Below, piece by piece: positions 25,141 to 34,397 of a stretch of DNA of 48,975 nucleotides. Source of the stretch: Candidatus Dormiibacterota bacterium. GTDB lineage: Bacteria; Chloroflexota; Dormibacteria; Aeolococcales; Aeolococcaceae. The DNA lies in the NCBI GenBank assembly GCA_019245575.1, contig JAFARE010000037.1:1-48975 (forward strand). The letters are read 5' to 3'. Below the pieces are notes generated by a model. The model saw only the letters and a program-made list of their open reading frames with translations. It was not told the origin of the DNA and did not search any database. Made by a program: the position numbers and the translations under genes. Numbering within the stretch: position 1 is the first letter of the stretch; every line of letters starts with the position of its first letter.

Positions 25141-26448
25141 TCAGTGACGACGAATACGCACGGCGCCGTCAGGCGGGGTCACCACCCGCTGGTGCATGCA
25201 CATGAAGCGCAACCGCTCGAGGAGCCCGTCGATCACCAGCGGCCAGGCGAAGTCAGCGGCGTCACGGCGGGCTGCCTCGCGCAGGCGGCGGGCCAGCGCA
25301 GGCTGCTCCACCAGCCCGCGCAGCGCGCTGGCCACCTCGGCAGGGTCGTCCGTCTCGATGACCACGGCATTGCCGTACGGCCGCGCGTACTCCTCGCCCG
25401 TGGCTCCGACCATCGCGATGCCGCCGGCAGCCATCGCCTCCAGGCCCACCAGGCCGAAGGGCTCGTGCCGCGAGTTGGCCAGCACCGCGGTGGCTGCGGC
25501 GTTGATCTCGGCGATGACGGCGTCGGGGAGGAACCTGCCCAGGTTGACCACCTCCGCGCCGTTCGTCCCGGCCAGCGCCGCGACCACCCCCGACGCGTCC
25601 TCGATGGGCTCGTACCAGTCCACCACCGTGAGGCCGATGGAGCGCGCGAACGACAGCACCTGCGCGCCGAAGGGCTCGATGCCGCCGCGCATCAGCAGCC
25701 GCGCGGGCAGGCCCTCCGAGCGCAGCTCGGCGACGGCGCCGAGCGCCTGGTGCCAGCGCTTGTCCGGGCTGAAGCGCCCGATCTTGAAGGTGAGGCAGGG
25801 TGTGCCCGCGGCCGCGCGGATGGCGCCCACCGCCCGCTTGTCGAGCTTGCCCAGCGCCGACTCGGGGATGCCGTTGGGGATCACAACCGGGTTGACGCCG
25901 TACTGCCACATCAGGTGCTTCATGTACTTGCTCACCGTCGTCACCGAGGAGACGAAGTTGAGCGCGCCCCAGTCGATGCCGCCGAACCCGAAGTCATTGT
26001 TCGCGTTCCAGAGCAGCACCGCGCGGTCGCGCAGGCCCTCGCGGTGCAGCATGTCGCTGAGCACGTGGCAGAAACGCGCCGTGTGCCACTCCTCGCACAG
26101 AACCGCCACCACCCGCCCCGCGCTCGCCGCCGGCTTGAACACATGCTCCACCAGGTACGGCGGCAGCGTGCGCGACAGCTCGGCGAGCTTCTCCCACTCC
26201 CCCTCGTACACACCGGCGAGGGTGCGCCGGCTCAGGTCCTGGCACCAGCGCACCAGGCGCACGCCGGCGTCCTCCTCGGTCATCGGCTTGCTGGGGTCGC
26301 CGACGAACACCAGCGTCGTCGTGAACCCGCGCGCGGCGAGGGCCCGGCACAGCTCCCGGGCGCGGACGCCGAGCCCGCCCGCCTGGCTGTACTGATCCGG
26401 CCCCTCGAAGGACACCATCACGATCTCGAGGGTGCGCGGCGAGAACAC
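25141..26448 (-). CDS. glycosyltransferase family 4-like (GT-B fold)
   Basis: A 435-residue cytosolic GT-B transferase. The N-terminal domain starts with the Rossmann strand and the SQAGGLGVRARELCRALAARG segment typical of donor/acceptor loops in GT4/glycogen-synthase-like enzymes. The C-terminal domain has FKIGRFSPDKRWHQALGA and the EPFGLVGLEAMAAG motif near 340, which is the E-x7-E donor-binding signature. It probably uses a nucleotide sugar; the acceptor is unknown. GTG at 26448 is the start that keeps the first strand; there is no strong ribosome site, and a terminator (26568-26615) separates it from the operon upstream. Confidence 0.88.
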   Translation of the reverse strand: MFSPRTLEIVMVSFEGPDQYSQAGGLGVRARELCRALAARGFTTTLVFVGDPSKPMTEEDAGVRLVRWCQDLSRRTLAGVYEGEWEKLAELSRTLPPYLVEHVFKPAASAGRVVAVLCEEWHTARFCHVLSDMLHREGLRDRAVLLWNANNDFGFGGIDWGALNFVSSVTTVSKYMKHLMWQYGVNPVVIPNGIPESALGKLDKRAVGAIRAAAGTPCLTFKIGRFSPDKRWHQALGAVAELRSEGLPARLLMRGGIEPFGAQVLSFARSIGLTVVDWYEPIEDASGVVAALAGTNGAEVVNLGRFLPDAVIAEINAAATAVLANSRHEPFGLVGLEAMAAGGIAMVGATGEEYARPYGNAVVIETDDPAEVASALRGLVEQPALARRLREAARRDAADFAWPLVIDGLLERLRFMCMHQRVVTPPDGAVRIRRH

Positions 26449-26567
26449 GAGCAGCTAGTTTGCGAAACTCACGCGGCCCGGCGCTCCCGGCGCGCGGCCC
26501 CCTCTCGGAACCTCTCGGGGCGCGACCGCGGGCGGGGCCGCAGCGGCGGCGGCCCCAGCCCTGATCA

Positions 26568-26615
26568 CAAAAAGATGGGCAGAGGACCGGCTGGCGGGCG
26601 CCGGTTTCTCCGCCC
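26568..26615 (-). terminator. intrinsic terminator after the glycosylation operon
   Basis: On the minus strand a long hairpin forms (stem GGGCGGAG/CTCTGCCC with one G-U pair, then ACCGGC/GCCGGT, loop GCCCGCCA), and a T-run ATCTTTTTG follows after the stem. The amidohydrolase gene ends about 80 bp upstream, so this probably terminates the 32705-26697 transcript. The remaining 26449-26567 contains a GGGGCCGC/GCGGCCCC hairpin. Confidence 0.72.
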
Positions 26616-26696
26616 ACCGGGCAGTGTGTCCGCCCGCTGGCACGAAACCACCGATCGCACCGATACGGAGGTGTAACGGTTGATGGAGGACGGTCG

Positions 26697-27527
26697 CTAC
26701 AGCCCGAAGAGCGCCGTGGCGGCACCGCCCATGACGGCGTCCAGCTCGTCGCCGTCGAGCCCGGCACCCGCGAACGCGGCCCGATAGCGGGCCGGTTCCA
26801 GCAGCGGGTAGTCGCTGCCGAAGAGCAGGCGGCCGGCGCCGCACAGGTCGACCACGGCGCGATAGGCCGACGGCGCGTAGAGGAAGGGCCCGGCGGCGGT
26901 GTCGAACCACAGGCGGCGGCACAGGCGCGCGACCTCCGGCATGTGCGCGTAGAGGGGCAGGCCCCCGCCCAGGTGCGCGCAGACCAGCTCGAGCTGCGGG
27001 TGCCGCTCCGCGAAGCGCACCACCTTGTCGGGCGTGGTGGCGCCCTTGCCCGGGTACTCGTGCCCGAGCGGCTCGCTGCAGTGCAGCGTCCAGGGAAGGC
27101 CGAGCTCCACGCTCGCCGCAACCGCCTCGTCGATGCGCGGATCGTCGAGGCTGAAGCCCTGCGCGTCGCAGTTCAGCTCGCCGACTCCGCGCAGCCCCGC
27201 TTCCGCGCAGCGGCGCAGGTCATCGGCGGCGGACGGCGCGGCGGGGTTGACGATGGCGCAGGCGACGATCCGTTCCGGGTGCGCGCGCTGCATCTCCGCG
27301 AGGTGTTCGTTGGCCTCGCGGCACAGCTCCTCGCCGGCGAAGGGCCAGGAGAAGCACACCGCACGGTCGACAGCCTGCGCGTCCATCATCGCGAGAAGCT
27401 CGTCCACGGTGGCGATGACCTTGTCGCCGTCGTGGCACACGGCGAACCACGGGTCCGCGCCCGCGATGGCCGCGCGCTGCTCGCGCATGCGCGGGGGCAG
27501 GACGTGAACGTGCGCGTCGACGATCAC
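26697..27527 (-). CDS. amidohydrolase (metal-dependent TIM-barrel)
   Basis: A 276-residue amidohydrolase-2 type protein. Metal ligands visible: HVH near residue 6 (VDAHVHVLPP), His in TLHCSEPLGHEYPG, His in CAHLGGG and Asp in LFGSDYPL. Members include 2-pyrone-4,6-dicarboxylate hydrolases and amidohydrolase-like decarboxylases; the substrate is not identifiable. The GTG start at 27527 overlaps the stop of the upstream PIG-V-like gene (GTGA), so it is co-translated with the glycosyltransferases although its chemistry is unrelated to them. Confidence 0.88.
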   Translation of the reverse strand: MIVDAHVHVLPPRMREQRAAIAGADPWFAVCHDGDKVIATVDELLAMMDAQAVDRAVCFSWPFAGEELCREANEHLAEMQRAHPERIVACAIVNPAAPSAADDLRRCAEAGLRGVGELNCDAQGFSLDDPRIDEAVAASVELGLPWTLHCSEPLGHEYPGKGATTPDKVVRFAERHPQLELVCAHLGGGLPLYAHMPEVARLCRRLWFDTAAGPFLYAPSAYRAVVDLCGAGRLLFGSDYPLLEPARYRAAFAGAGLDGDELDAVMGGAATALFGL

Positions 27528-28630
27528 CCCAGCCACCGCCCCTGCGCGAACACGTACATGCCCGCGCACATCAGCGCGCCGCTCGCAACCACCAGCGCGG
27601 GACGGGCTCCGCGGAAGCGCGCAGTGAGGTCTGCAACGAGAATCACCGCGGGGAACAGCGCGAGGATGTACCGTGGCTCGGAGCGCCAGAACGACAGTGA
27701 CGCGGTCATCAGCCACGCGACGCTGACATACAGCGCCAGTGAGCGCGGCACGCGCCGCGACGCCCACATCCCCGCCGCGGCCACGAGGCCGAGCAGTCCG
27801 AATGCGACCTCGCGAGCGAAGATGGAGCGCACCTCGCCGCTGCTCGCAGTGACCATGGTCTGCCACGTCGCGGCAAAGCCGTCCCACGGCGCGGCGATCG
27901 ACTGTCCGAATGACGGCAGCTGCTCCGCGCGGAAGAGCGCCAGGGCGTCGCCGGTGTGCGCCTGCATGTAGGCACAGTACGCGACCAGCGGCAAGGGCAC
28001 CGCGAGCAGCAGGCCGAGCTGCGCGCGGGGACGCCATCGAGCCCGCGCCAGCTGCTCGAGGGCCAGCGCCGGCAAGAGCGCCAGCCCCGTGAGCCGCAAC
28101 GCGCAGGCGAGCGCCGCGGCCACCACGGCCGCGCGCGGCCGGCCGGCGCGCGCGTGGTACAGCGACGCAGCGGTGGCGGCGATGAATGGGCTCTCGCTGA
28201 ACGGCGCCACCAGGAACAGCGCGGTCGGCGCCAGAGCCAGCAGCCAGACGGCGAGGTGCGCGCTGCCGCGGTCTCGCTCCGCCTGCACGAGTCGCGCCAC
28301 GTACCAGAGCGCGACGCCTTCGCTGGCCAGGCTGACGAGCCATGCCGCGAGCACGTCGTCGCGCACAACGAACGTCAGCCCGCGCACGAGCAGCGGGTAG
28401 CCGGGCAGGAAGGCGTCGAGATAGCTCAGGTGCGGCGGGTACCCGCCGCGCGCGATGTCCATGTACGCGATTGCGTCCCAGTGCACCAGTGCGCCGCGAA
28501 TCCCGGGCAGGAGCGATTCCCCGGCGCCGGTCGCGACCGTGGCGGCGAACACGGCGAGCCAGATGGCACGCGACGCGGCCAGAGGCAGCAGGACCTGGGT
28601 CGCGAAGACGCGCGTGCGCGACGCCGTCAC
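27524..28630 (-). CDS. PIG-V-like GT-C mannosyltransferase
   Basis: A 368-residue polytopic protein with about 8-10 TM segments. It resembles the bacterial PIG-V/mannosyltransferase family (GT76-like): HWDAIAYMDIARGGYP with the acidic HWDxxxY motif in the first periplasmic loop, LDAFLPGYPLLVR, AFSESP-like VAPFSESPFIAA and the final SEPRYILALFP. It would use a polyprenyl-phosphate sugar to mannosylate a lipid or protein on the outer face. GTG at 28630 is chosen because it overlaps the stop of the preceding gene (GTGA). The upstream open frame is antisense-type low complexity. Confidence 0.82.
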   Translation of the reverse strand: MTASRTRVFATQVLLPLAASRAIWLAVFAATVATGAGESLLPGIRGALVHWDAIAYMDIARGGYPPHLSYLDAFLPGYPLLVRGLTFVVRDDVLAAWLVSLASEGVALWYVARLVQAERDRGSAHLAVWLLALAPTALFLVAPFSESPFIAATAASLYHARAGRPRAAVVAAALACALRLTGLALLPALALEQLARARWRPRAQLGLLLAVPLPLVAYCAYMQAHTGDALALFRAEQLPSFGQSIAAPWDGFAATWQTMVTASSGEVRSIFAREVAFGLLGLVAAAGMWASRRVPRSLALYVSVAWLMTASLSFWRSEPRYILALFPAVILVADLTARFRGARPALVVASGALMCAGMYVFAQGRWLG

Positions 28631-30795
28631 GCGTTGCGGACGTCGTAGACGACGATGTGCGCGCTGGTCGCCACAACCGGGTAGCCCTGCGAGGCCCACC
28701 ACGTCTGGTTCACATGCGTCGTGATCGCGCCAGGGTCGTTCACCCTGTCGTCGACCTCGACGTAGTCGATGCTGTAGCGGTGCAGCAGGCCCGGCACGTT
28801 GCACGCGACGCCGGCGCTGCAGCCCGCGTAGATCGCGCGCTCGTCGTCCGGACGAGTGCCGAAATCGATGCCGTAGCTCCAGAGCCAGCCGTAGTACCCC
28901 ATCACGCCGTTGCGCCCTGTGATCGCCAGGACGGGATCGTTGGGGCGTCCGAGTGTGAGGACGACGGAGCCCGGCGCCGTCATGGCCGACACCCGCGCCG
29001 CCATCGCGCGCTCGTCGGCCGATGCGATCGTGTACGGGCCGGTCACCGCGAACTCCGGCGGCGTCCAGGGGAGCAGCCGCAGCATCACGACCACGCCGGT
29101 GATGAGCATGCTCGCCGGCACGAGTGCCGCGAGCGCGCGCATCCAGCGGCGTCCCCATGCGTGCGTGGCGATCACGCCGACAAGAATTGCCACGACGAGG
29201 TACCAGTACACGAAGAGCTTCGTGTTGTCCCAGTCCCAGCTCTGGAACACGATGAAGTTGCAGGCGGCAAAGACCAGCGTTGCGGCGAGGAAGATCTCGA
29301 TGAGCGGCGGCGGGAGGAACGCGGTCGCGCGCCTCGCGGCTCGCGCCACGCGCGCGGGGCCGAGCCGCGCGGCCAGCAGGAGCAGCAGGATTGCGCTCAG
29401 CGGCACGGCGACGCCCAGGTTGACGAACCAGAAGCCCCACCAGCCGGGCGACACCACCTGGCCAAGCGCCCGGGCGAGCTGCACCGGCGCGCTTGCCGGC
29501 GTGTTGGCCGCCGCTCCCGCGAGCCAGCCGGGCTCCAGCCAGGGATACGTGTTGCCGAAGGCGGCTGAACCGTGCGGCGCCGCGATGAGCTGCGCGAGAC
29601 GTGGAATGGCGAGGGGCAGCGCTGCCGCCGCGAGCACCAGCCACTGCCGCGAGCGGTGACGCACGGCGACGACGGCAAGGATGATCACCAGCGCGATCAG
29701 CGTCTGCACGTGCACCAGCGGCAGCAGCCCCACCAGCACGCCGGCGACAGCGAGCGCGGGCCACGAGCGCGCACCGTCGCGCAGCGCGGCCTGCACGAGG
29801 ATGAGGGTCGACGCAGCGGCAGCGAAGCCGTACAGGATCGTGCGCTGCGGCAGCCACCAGGCGAAGAGCGGCGTGTACCACTGCAGGTTCGGCATCGGCG
29901 GGTTCGACGTCAGGTCGCCGTCGTATGGCCGCGGTTGCGCGGCGATGATGCCGGGGACGTTGTGCAGCGTCGTGCCGATCACGCGCACGCCGTCACCGGG
30001 GTTGCCGACCACGTGCTGGAAGGTGCACTGCGCGGCGGTGAGCGTGTGCGACTGCGCGCAGGCGTCGGCGAACACTCCGATGAACCCGAGGCCGCCGCCG
30101 AGGAAGCAGATGGCAACGGCGATCATGCCCGCGCCCGCGCGCGCGCCGAGACGCATGCCCAGGGAGACCACCAGCAGCGAGATGGTCACGGCGAGGATCG
30201 CTCCGGGCACGGCCAGCGCCGCTCCCGGCGACATGCCCAGCACCACCAGCGTCGCCGACTGGAAGTCGGGCAGGAACGGGTACAGCAGCGGCGTGCCGCT
30301 GAAGAGTGGGTTCTGCGGCGGGATGTTGCCGGCCACGGCGAAGCTCGCTTCGACGCTGAGGTGCTGCGACCAGTCGGCCCACACGTTGGGGTAGCCCGCC
30401 GCCAGCGCGCCCCCGTCGTCGAAGACCGTGTGCGCGAAGAGCGCCGCGAACAGCGCGGCCACGATGACGGTGAAGGCGATCAGACCGACGGGTGGACGCT
30501 GGGCCCACGCAGCTCGCGTCTCCGTCCACGCGTCGCTCCACACGCGGCGCACGCGCCCGCGGCCGATGAGCAGCGCCAGCGCGGCCACCGCTGCGGGACC
30601 GCCCAGCACCGTTCCGGCGCTCAGGCCGCCGATGAGCGCGAGACCGTACGACGCTCCGCTGCCGATGACCACGCCGCAGACGACCGCGATGAGCACGCGC
30701 TCCAGGGGGCGCAGCGCGTCGCCCGCCAGGCCGGCGACGGCGGCGCCTGCCCCCAGCGCCAGCACCGCGTCGAGCGCGAGCAGCGCGCCGCTCAC
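28627..30795 (-). CDS. large polytopic GT-C-like membrane protein
   Basis: A 722-residue membrane protein with more than ten TM segments, a periplasmic domain after the first block (SVEASFAVAGNIPPQNPLFSG, shown by the NIPPQNPLF core, with DWSQHLS before it) and a C-terminal extracytoplasmic part with YSIDYVEVDD. The DWSxH and NIPPxNPxF features are seen in DUF2298-like and other bacterial oligosaccharyl/dolichyl-type transferases; a precise family is not certain. GTG at 30795 is selected because it overlaps the preceding stop (GTGA). It is the second gene of the glycosylation operon. Confidence 0.8.
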   Translation of the reverse strand: MSGALLALDAVLALGAGAAVAGLAGDALRPLERVLIAVVCGVVIGSGASYGLALIGGLSAGTVLGGPAAVAALALLIGRGRVRRVWSDAWTETRAAWAQRPPVGLIAFTVIVAALFAALFAHTVFDDGGALAAGYPNVWADWSQHLSVEASFAVAGNIPPQNPLFSGTPLLYPFLPDFQSATLVVLGMSPGAALAVPGAILAVTISLLVVSLGMRLGARAGAGMIAVAICFLGGGLGFIGVFADACAQSHTLTAAQCTFQHVVGNPGDGVRVIGTTLHNVPGIIAAQPRPYDGDLTSNPPMPNLQWYTPLFAWWLPQRTILYGFAAAASTLILVQAALRDGARSWPALAVAGVLVGLLPLVHVQTLIALVIILAVVAVRHRSRQWLVLAAAALPLAIPRLAQLIAAPHGSAAFGNTYPWLEPGWLAGAAANTPASAPVQLARALGQVVSPGWWGFWFVNLGVAVPLSAILLLLLAARLGPARVARAARRATAFLPPPLIEIFLAATLVFAACNFIVFQSWDWDNTKLFVYWYLVVAILVGVIATHAWGRRWMRALAALVPASMLITGVVVMLRLLPWTPPEFAVTGPYTIASADERAMAARVSAMTAPGSVVLTLGRPNDPVLAITGRNGVMGYYGWLWSYGIDFGTRPDDERAIYAGCSAGVACNVPGLLHRYSIDYVEVDDRVNDPGAITTHVNQTWWASQGYPVVATSAHIVVYDVRNA

Positions 30796-32705
30796 AAGGT
30801 GTCGATCCAGATGCGCATCTCGTGGTCGGCGTAGCTGATGGGCATCGCCGTCCACTGGGGATAGAAGAAGACGAATGCCGCCACCGTGACGGCGACGGCG
30901 CCGTAGGCGACCGGCGCCAGTGAAATGCGGAAGCGGCCCACGAGGAATGACACGGAGCGGATGGCGGTGAGCGCGTAGGCAAGGCCCAGGAATGCGAAGA
31001 TCGACATCCCCAGCGCGTGGTAGAAGAAGAGCACGCGGCGCTCATTGCCCGGCACCCACATCATCCACGCCGTCACGTAGCCGAGCACGATGAACGCGGG
31101 CACGAAGCGGCGTGACACCACGGCGCTGACCGTCGCGGCCGCGCATGACAGCACCACACCGGCAAGGGCGATGTCGAACAAGGGTCCGGGCGATACGCGC
31201 GCGATCTCGTCCGACGCCGTGGCGGCGCGATGGAACCGCTGCAGGAACTGCGCGGCGGTGAAGGACGTGTTCACGTTGTTGGGGTCGTGGTATCGCTGCG
31301 CCGCATAGAACAGCAGGATCATCCCCACCAGCGAGATGACGAGCAGCCCGCCCACGCCGGCGCGCCAGCAGTTGGGCCCGCGGGTCATGCGCCACACGCA
31401 GAAGAGCAACGCGGGCATGGCCAGCCACCACGTCGCGAGGTTGCCCATGTTGGTGACCGCCGACACCGGCCCGCCGCCCTTCTGGTCGTAGTAGAAGAGC
31501 ACGGGGTGGATCACCGCCGGCCACGTGTACCAGTGCGACGAGTAGGGATGGCTGTGGCATTCCAGCGCGTGGTACTGGATCGACGCGCGGTTGATCGTGA
31601 TCACGTTGACGATCGCCTGCGCGGGATTGGGCAGCGATGTCCCCGCGATCTGGGGCACGGGCAGCGTCGTCGGCTGGCCGACGAGCCCCGTGGATCCCTG
31701 CGAGCACGACGTGAAGAAGTACACGTCGGTGTGTTCGACGGTCAGGTATCGCGAATAGCAGGCTAGGAACACGCTCGCGGCGACGATCCCCGCAACGACG
31801 TAGTAGAGGACCGCGGCCCTGCCCGCCGCATTGCGCCACAACACCGTCTCTTCGCGGCGCGGTCCGGCGATGCGCCGCAACCAGGGGATTCCCGCGGCCA
31901 GATAGGGGGACAGACCGCGACCCAGTATCAGCGCCGCTCCAACCACGAGCGGCGCCAGCGCGGTGAGCTTGGCGCCGAAGGCGAGCCCGGCGACGGCGGC
32001 CATGACGAACAGCGTCACCCGCCACTGCTTGCGGGTGCGCGCCTGCCAGTGCAGCAGGAACAGGTAGTAGAAGAGCGCGACGAAGAAGATCGCGATGATG
32101 TCGATGACTCCGGTGCGCGACTCGACGAACGCGAGGCCGTCCAGGCACATGAAGCCGGCTGCGCACACCGCGAAGAACCGGTCGCGCCGCAGCCGCCGGG
32201 CGATCAGGTAGACGAGGCCGACAAGGAGGCTCCCGAACAGCAGCGTGCTGGCGCGCCATGTCCATGTGTCGAAGCCCCACCAGGAGATCGGTGGCGCCAT
32301 GAGGAGCTTCGCCAGCGGCGGCTCGGGGTCGAAGTAGGAGATCGCCGGTTGGTGCAGGTCCTTCGCCGCGTCCACCGGGAAGTACACCTCGTCGAAGACG
32401 TAGCCGCACTCCTTGACGTAGCTGCCGCCCGGGCCGACCGGCACCTGCTGGCACGCGTTCGGGTCGCTGTTGTACGGGTAGCCGAGCGCCAGCGCGTGGA
32501 TGCCACCGGTGCCGCTCAGGAAGTCGGGAAAGATGGGGCTCGCGATGCGCAGGCCGAACGCCACCAGCACCAGCGCGACGACCGCGATGACGTCGAAGCG
32601 GTCGAGGTCGAGAAGGCCGCGCAGGCCGGCGCGAATAAGCGGCCGTTCCGGCTCATCCGGAGGGACCTGGGGCGCGTCAGGAGGTTCGGGGGCGGTGGTT
32701 AACAT
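30792..32705 (-). CDS. protein O-mannosyltransferase (GT39-type)
   Basis: A 637-residue dolichyl/polyprenyl-phosphate-mannose protein mannosyltransferase-like enzyme. The hallmark acidic pair Asp105-Glu106 in GYVFDEVYFP sits in the first extracytoplasmic loop, followed by SYFDPEPPLAKLL, and several TM blocks. There is a long C-terminal TM block with CHSHPYSSHWYTWP and YHALGMSIF, both common in bacterial PMTs. It would mannosylate secreted proteins during export. The ATG at 32705 is the first start; no clear Shine-Dalgarno is seen. It is the first gene of the operon that ends at 26697. Confidence 0.93.
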   Translation of the reverse strand: MLTTAPEPPDAPQVPPDEPERPLIRAGLRGLLDLDRFDVIAVVALVLVAFGLRIASPIFPDFLSGTGGIHALALGYPYNSDPNACQQVPVGPGGSYVKECGYVFDEVYFPVDAAKDLHQPAISYFDPEPPLAKLLMAPPISWWGFDTWTWRASTLLFGSLLVGLVYLIARRLRRDRFFAVCAAGFMCLDGLAFVESRTGVIDIIAIFFVALFYYLFLLHWQARTRKQWRVTLFVMAAVAGLAFGAKLTALAPLVVGAALILGRGLSPYLAAGIPWLRRIAGPRREETVLWRNAAGRAAVLYYVVAGIVAASVFLACYSRYLTVEHTDVYFFTSCSQGSTGLVGQPTTLPVPQIAGTSLPNPAQAIVNVITINRASIQYHALECHSHPYSSHWYTWPAVIHPVLFYYDQKGGGPVSAVTNMGNLATWWLAMPALLFCVWRMTRGPNCWRAGVGGLLVISLVGMILLFYAAQRYHDPNNVNTSFTAAQFLQRFHRAATASDEIARVSPGPLFDIALAGVVLSCAAATVSAVVSRRFVPAFIVLGYVTAWMMWVPGNERRVLFFYHALGMSIFAFLGLAYALTAIRSVSFLVGRFRISLAPVAYGAVAVTVAAFVFFYPQWTAMPISYADHEMRIWIDTL

Positions 32706-32815
32706 CTATTTACAAGAATTCATGGGTCCTTTACTGCGTTCCCCGATTGCGCTCGCTACAGTCGAATGGCGCGGCCGGTTTGCCGTGCATCACGCTGAAA
32801 CTCATTCCCTTCCTG

Positions 32816-32850
32816 AAAGGCCGGAGGGCTCGCCCTCCGGTCTTTTCTTT
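32816..32850 (+). terminator. intrinsic terminator, orphan on the plus strand
   Basis: A hairpin AAAGGCCGGAGGG-CTCG-CCCTCCGGTCTTT with one G-U pair is followed by TTCTTTTG on the plus strand. No plus-strand gene lies upstream: the flanking genes are glpK (ends 32880) and the mannosyltransferase (starts 32705), both on minus. It may end an unannotated small RNA or serve glpK from the other side, where the T-run is weaker. The rest of 32706-32879 is AT-richer upstream sequence with no gene. Confidence 0.75.
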
Positions 32851-32879
32851 TGCCCGCGCACCGGCGATGTGCCGGGCGC

Positions 32880-34382
32880 TCACCGCGCGTCCGGCGGAGC
32901 GCTGCGCACGCGCGAGAGGGCATCGAGCCATGCGGCGTAATTCTCTGACGGTCTCGTCCCAGGGTGGCCTGGTTCGAACCTGGCTCCGGGACGCCAGGCG
33001 GCGGCGACGGCGTCGGGGCCATCAGTCAGGCTCTCCCCCACGGCGGCCAGCATCGCCGCGCCCACTGCAGTCGTCTCTGCTGTGGCCGCCCGGGCCACGG
33101 GAATGCCGAGCAGATCCGCCTGGAACTGGCAGAGGCCGTCCATCACGCTGGCGCCGCCGTCGACGCGCAGCTCGCTGAACACGGTGCCCGAGGCCGCCTC
33201 CATCGCCTCCACCACGTCGCGCGTCCGGTAGGCCATCGCCTCCACCGCCGCGCGGACCAGGTGCGCCCGCGTGGTCCCCGCGCTGAGCCCGAGGAACGCC
33301 CCGCGCGCCGCCGGGTCCCACCAGGGGGCGCCAAGCCCGGACAGCGCCGGGATGAAGTGACAGCCGGCGGCGTCGGGCACGGACTCGAAGACGGCTCCCG
33401 CCTGGCTCACGTCGTCGAGCAGCCCCAGCCCGTCCCGCAGCCAGCGCAGCGCGGCGCCGGTGACGAAGATGCTGCCCTCCAGCGCGAGGCTGTCCCGGCC
33501 TCCGACGCGCCACGCGACGGTGGTCAGGATGCCGTGCGCGGGCGGCGGCATCGCCTCGCCGACGTTGACCAGCAGGAACGACCCCGTGCCGTACGTGTTC
33601 TTGCTCATGCCGGGACGCACGCACGCCTGGCCGAAGAGCGCCGCCTGCTGGTCCCCCGCGACGCCGCTCACCGGGATGCGCAGTCCGGCGAGGGCGGCGG
33701 GGCTCGTCTCCGCGATGCGCGCCGCGCTGCCTGACACCTCGGGCAGCATCACGGGTGGCACGCCGAACATCGCGCACAGCTCGGGGTCGAACATCCCCTT
33801 CTGGAGGTCGAAGAGCAGCGTGCGGCTGGCGTTGCTCGCGTCGGTCACCAGCGCGCGGCCCTCGGTCATGCGCGCGATCAGCCACGTGTCGACGGTGCCG
33901 GCGCAGAGCTCGCCGCGCGCGGCCGGCACGCGCAGCTCGGGGCGCTCACGAAGCAACCACTCGAGCTTGGTGGCGCTGAAGTACGGGTCGAGGAGCAGGC
34001 CGGTGCGGCTCCGCACCACGTCCTCGTCGCCCGCGCTGCGGTGCTCCTCGCAGATCGCGGCGCTGCGCCGGCACTGCCACACGATCGCCGGCGCGACCGG
34101 CTCCAGCGTCCGCCGGTTGAACACCACCAGTGTCTCGCGCTGGTTGGTCAGGCCGAGCGCAACCGGCGCCGCGTCGAGTCCCCCGGCGAGCTCCGCGACC
34201 GCGTCCTGCACGGAGCGCCACAGCTCGTTCGCGTCCTGCTCCGCCCATCCGTCGCGCGGATAGGCGACCGCGACGTCGCGGTGCGTCCGGGCCCGCACCG
34301 CACCCTGGGCCGACACCGCGAGGCACGTGGTTCCCGATGTGCCCTGGTCCACGGCCAGCAGCAGCGGCTCGCTCCCGCTCAC
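32880..34382 (-). CDS. glpK: glycerol kinase
   Basis: A 500-residue FGGY-family kinase that makes glycerol 3-phosphate from glycerol and ATP. Visible features: the N-terminal DQGTSGTT phosphate loop, NQRET, IVWQCRR, TDASNASRTLLFD, GVAGDQQAALFGQ, the GTGSFLLVN loop and the C-terminal MAYRTRDVVEAM and RVDGGAS nucleotide-binding parts, in the order of GlpK. The GTG start at 34382 lies 12 bp after the nadA stop; TAAGCT 9 nt upstream could drive a separate transcript, but cotranscription with nadA is also possible. No glycerol facilitator or glpD is seen in the window. Confidence 0.93.
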   Translation of the reverse strand: MSGSEPLLLAVDQGTSGTTCLAVSAQGAVRARTHRDVAVAYPRDGWAEQDANELWRSVQDAVAELAGGLDAAPVALGLTNQRETLVVFNRRTLEPVAPAIVWQCRRSAAICEEHRSAGDEDVVRSRTGLLLDPYFSATKLEWLLRERPELRVPAARGELCAGTVDTWLIARMTEGRALVTDASNASRTLLFDLQKGMFDPELCAMFGVPPVMLPEVSGSAARIAETSPAALAGLRIPVSGVAGDQQAALFGQACVRPGMSKNTYGTGSFLLVNVGEAMPPPAHGILTTVAWRVGGRDSLALEGSIFVTGAALRWLRDGLGLLDDVSQAGAVFESVPDAAGCHFIPALSGLGAPWWDPAARGAFLGLSAGTTRAHLVRAAVEAMAYRTRDVVEAMEAASGTVFSELRVDGGASVMDGLCQFQADLLGIPVARAATAETTAVGAAMLAAVGESLTDGPDAVAAAWRPGARFEPGHPGTRPSENYAAWLDALSRVRSAPPDAR

Positions 34383-34391
34383 GGGGAGTGG

Positions 34392-34397
34392 AGCTTA
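34392..34397 (-). promoter_or_regulatory. putative -10 element (TAAGCT) before glpK
   Basis: TAAGCT overlaps the nadA stop codon and lies 9 nt before the glpK GTG, where a leaderless start is possible. Weak without a -35. Confidence 0.35.

Noticed and set aside
26449-26567. Possible riboswitch in the leader of the GT4 gene
   Set aside because: Hairpins are present but they match no riboswitch class I know; a terminator explains part of the structure.
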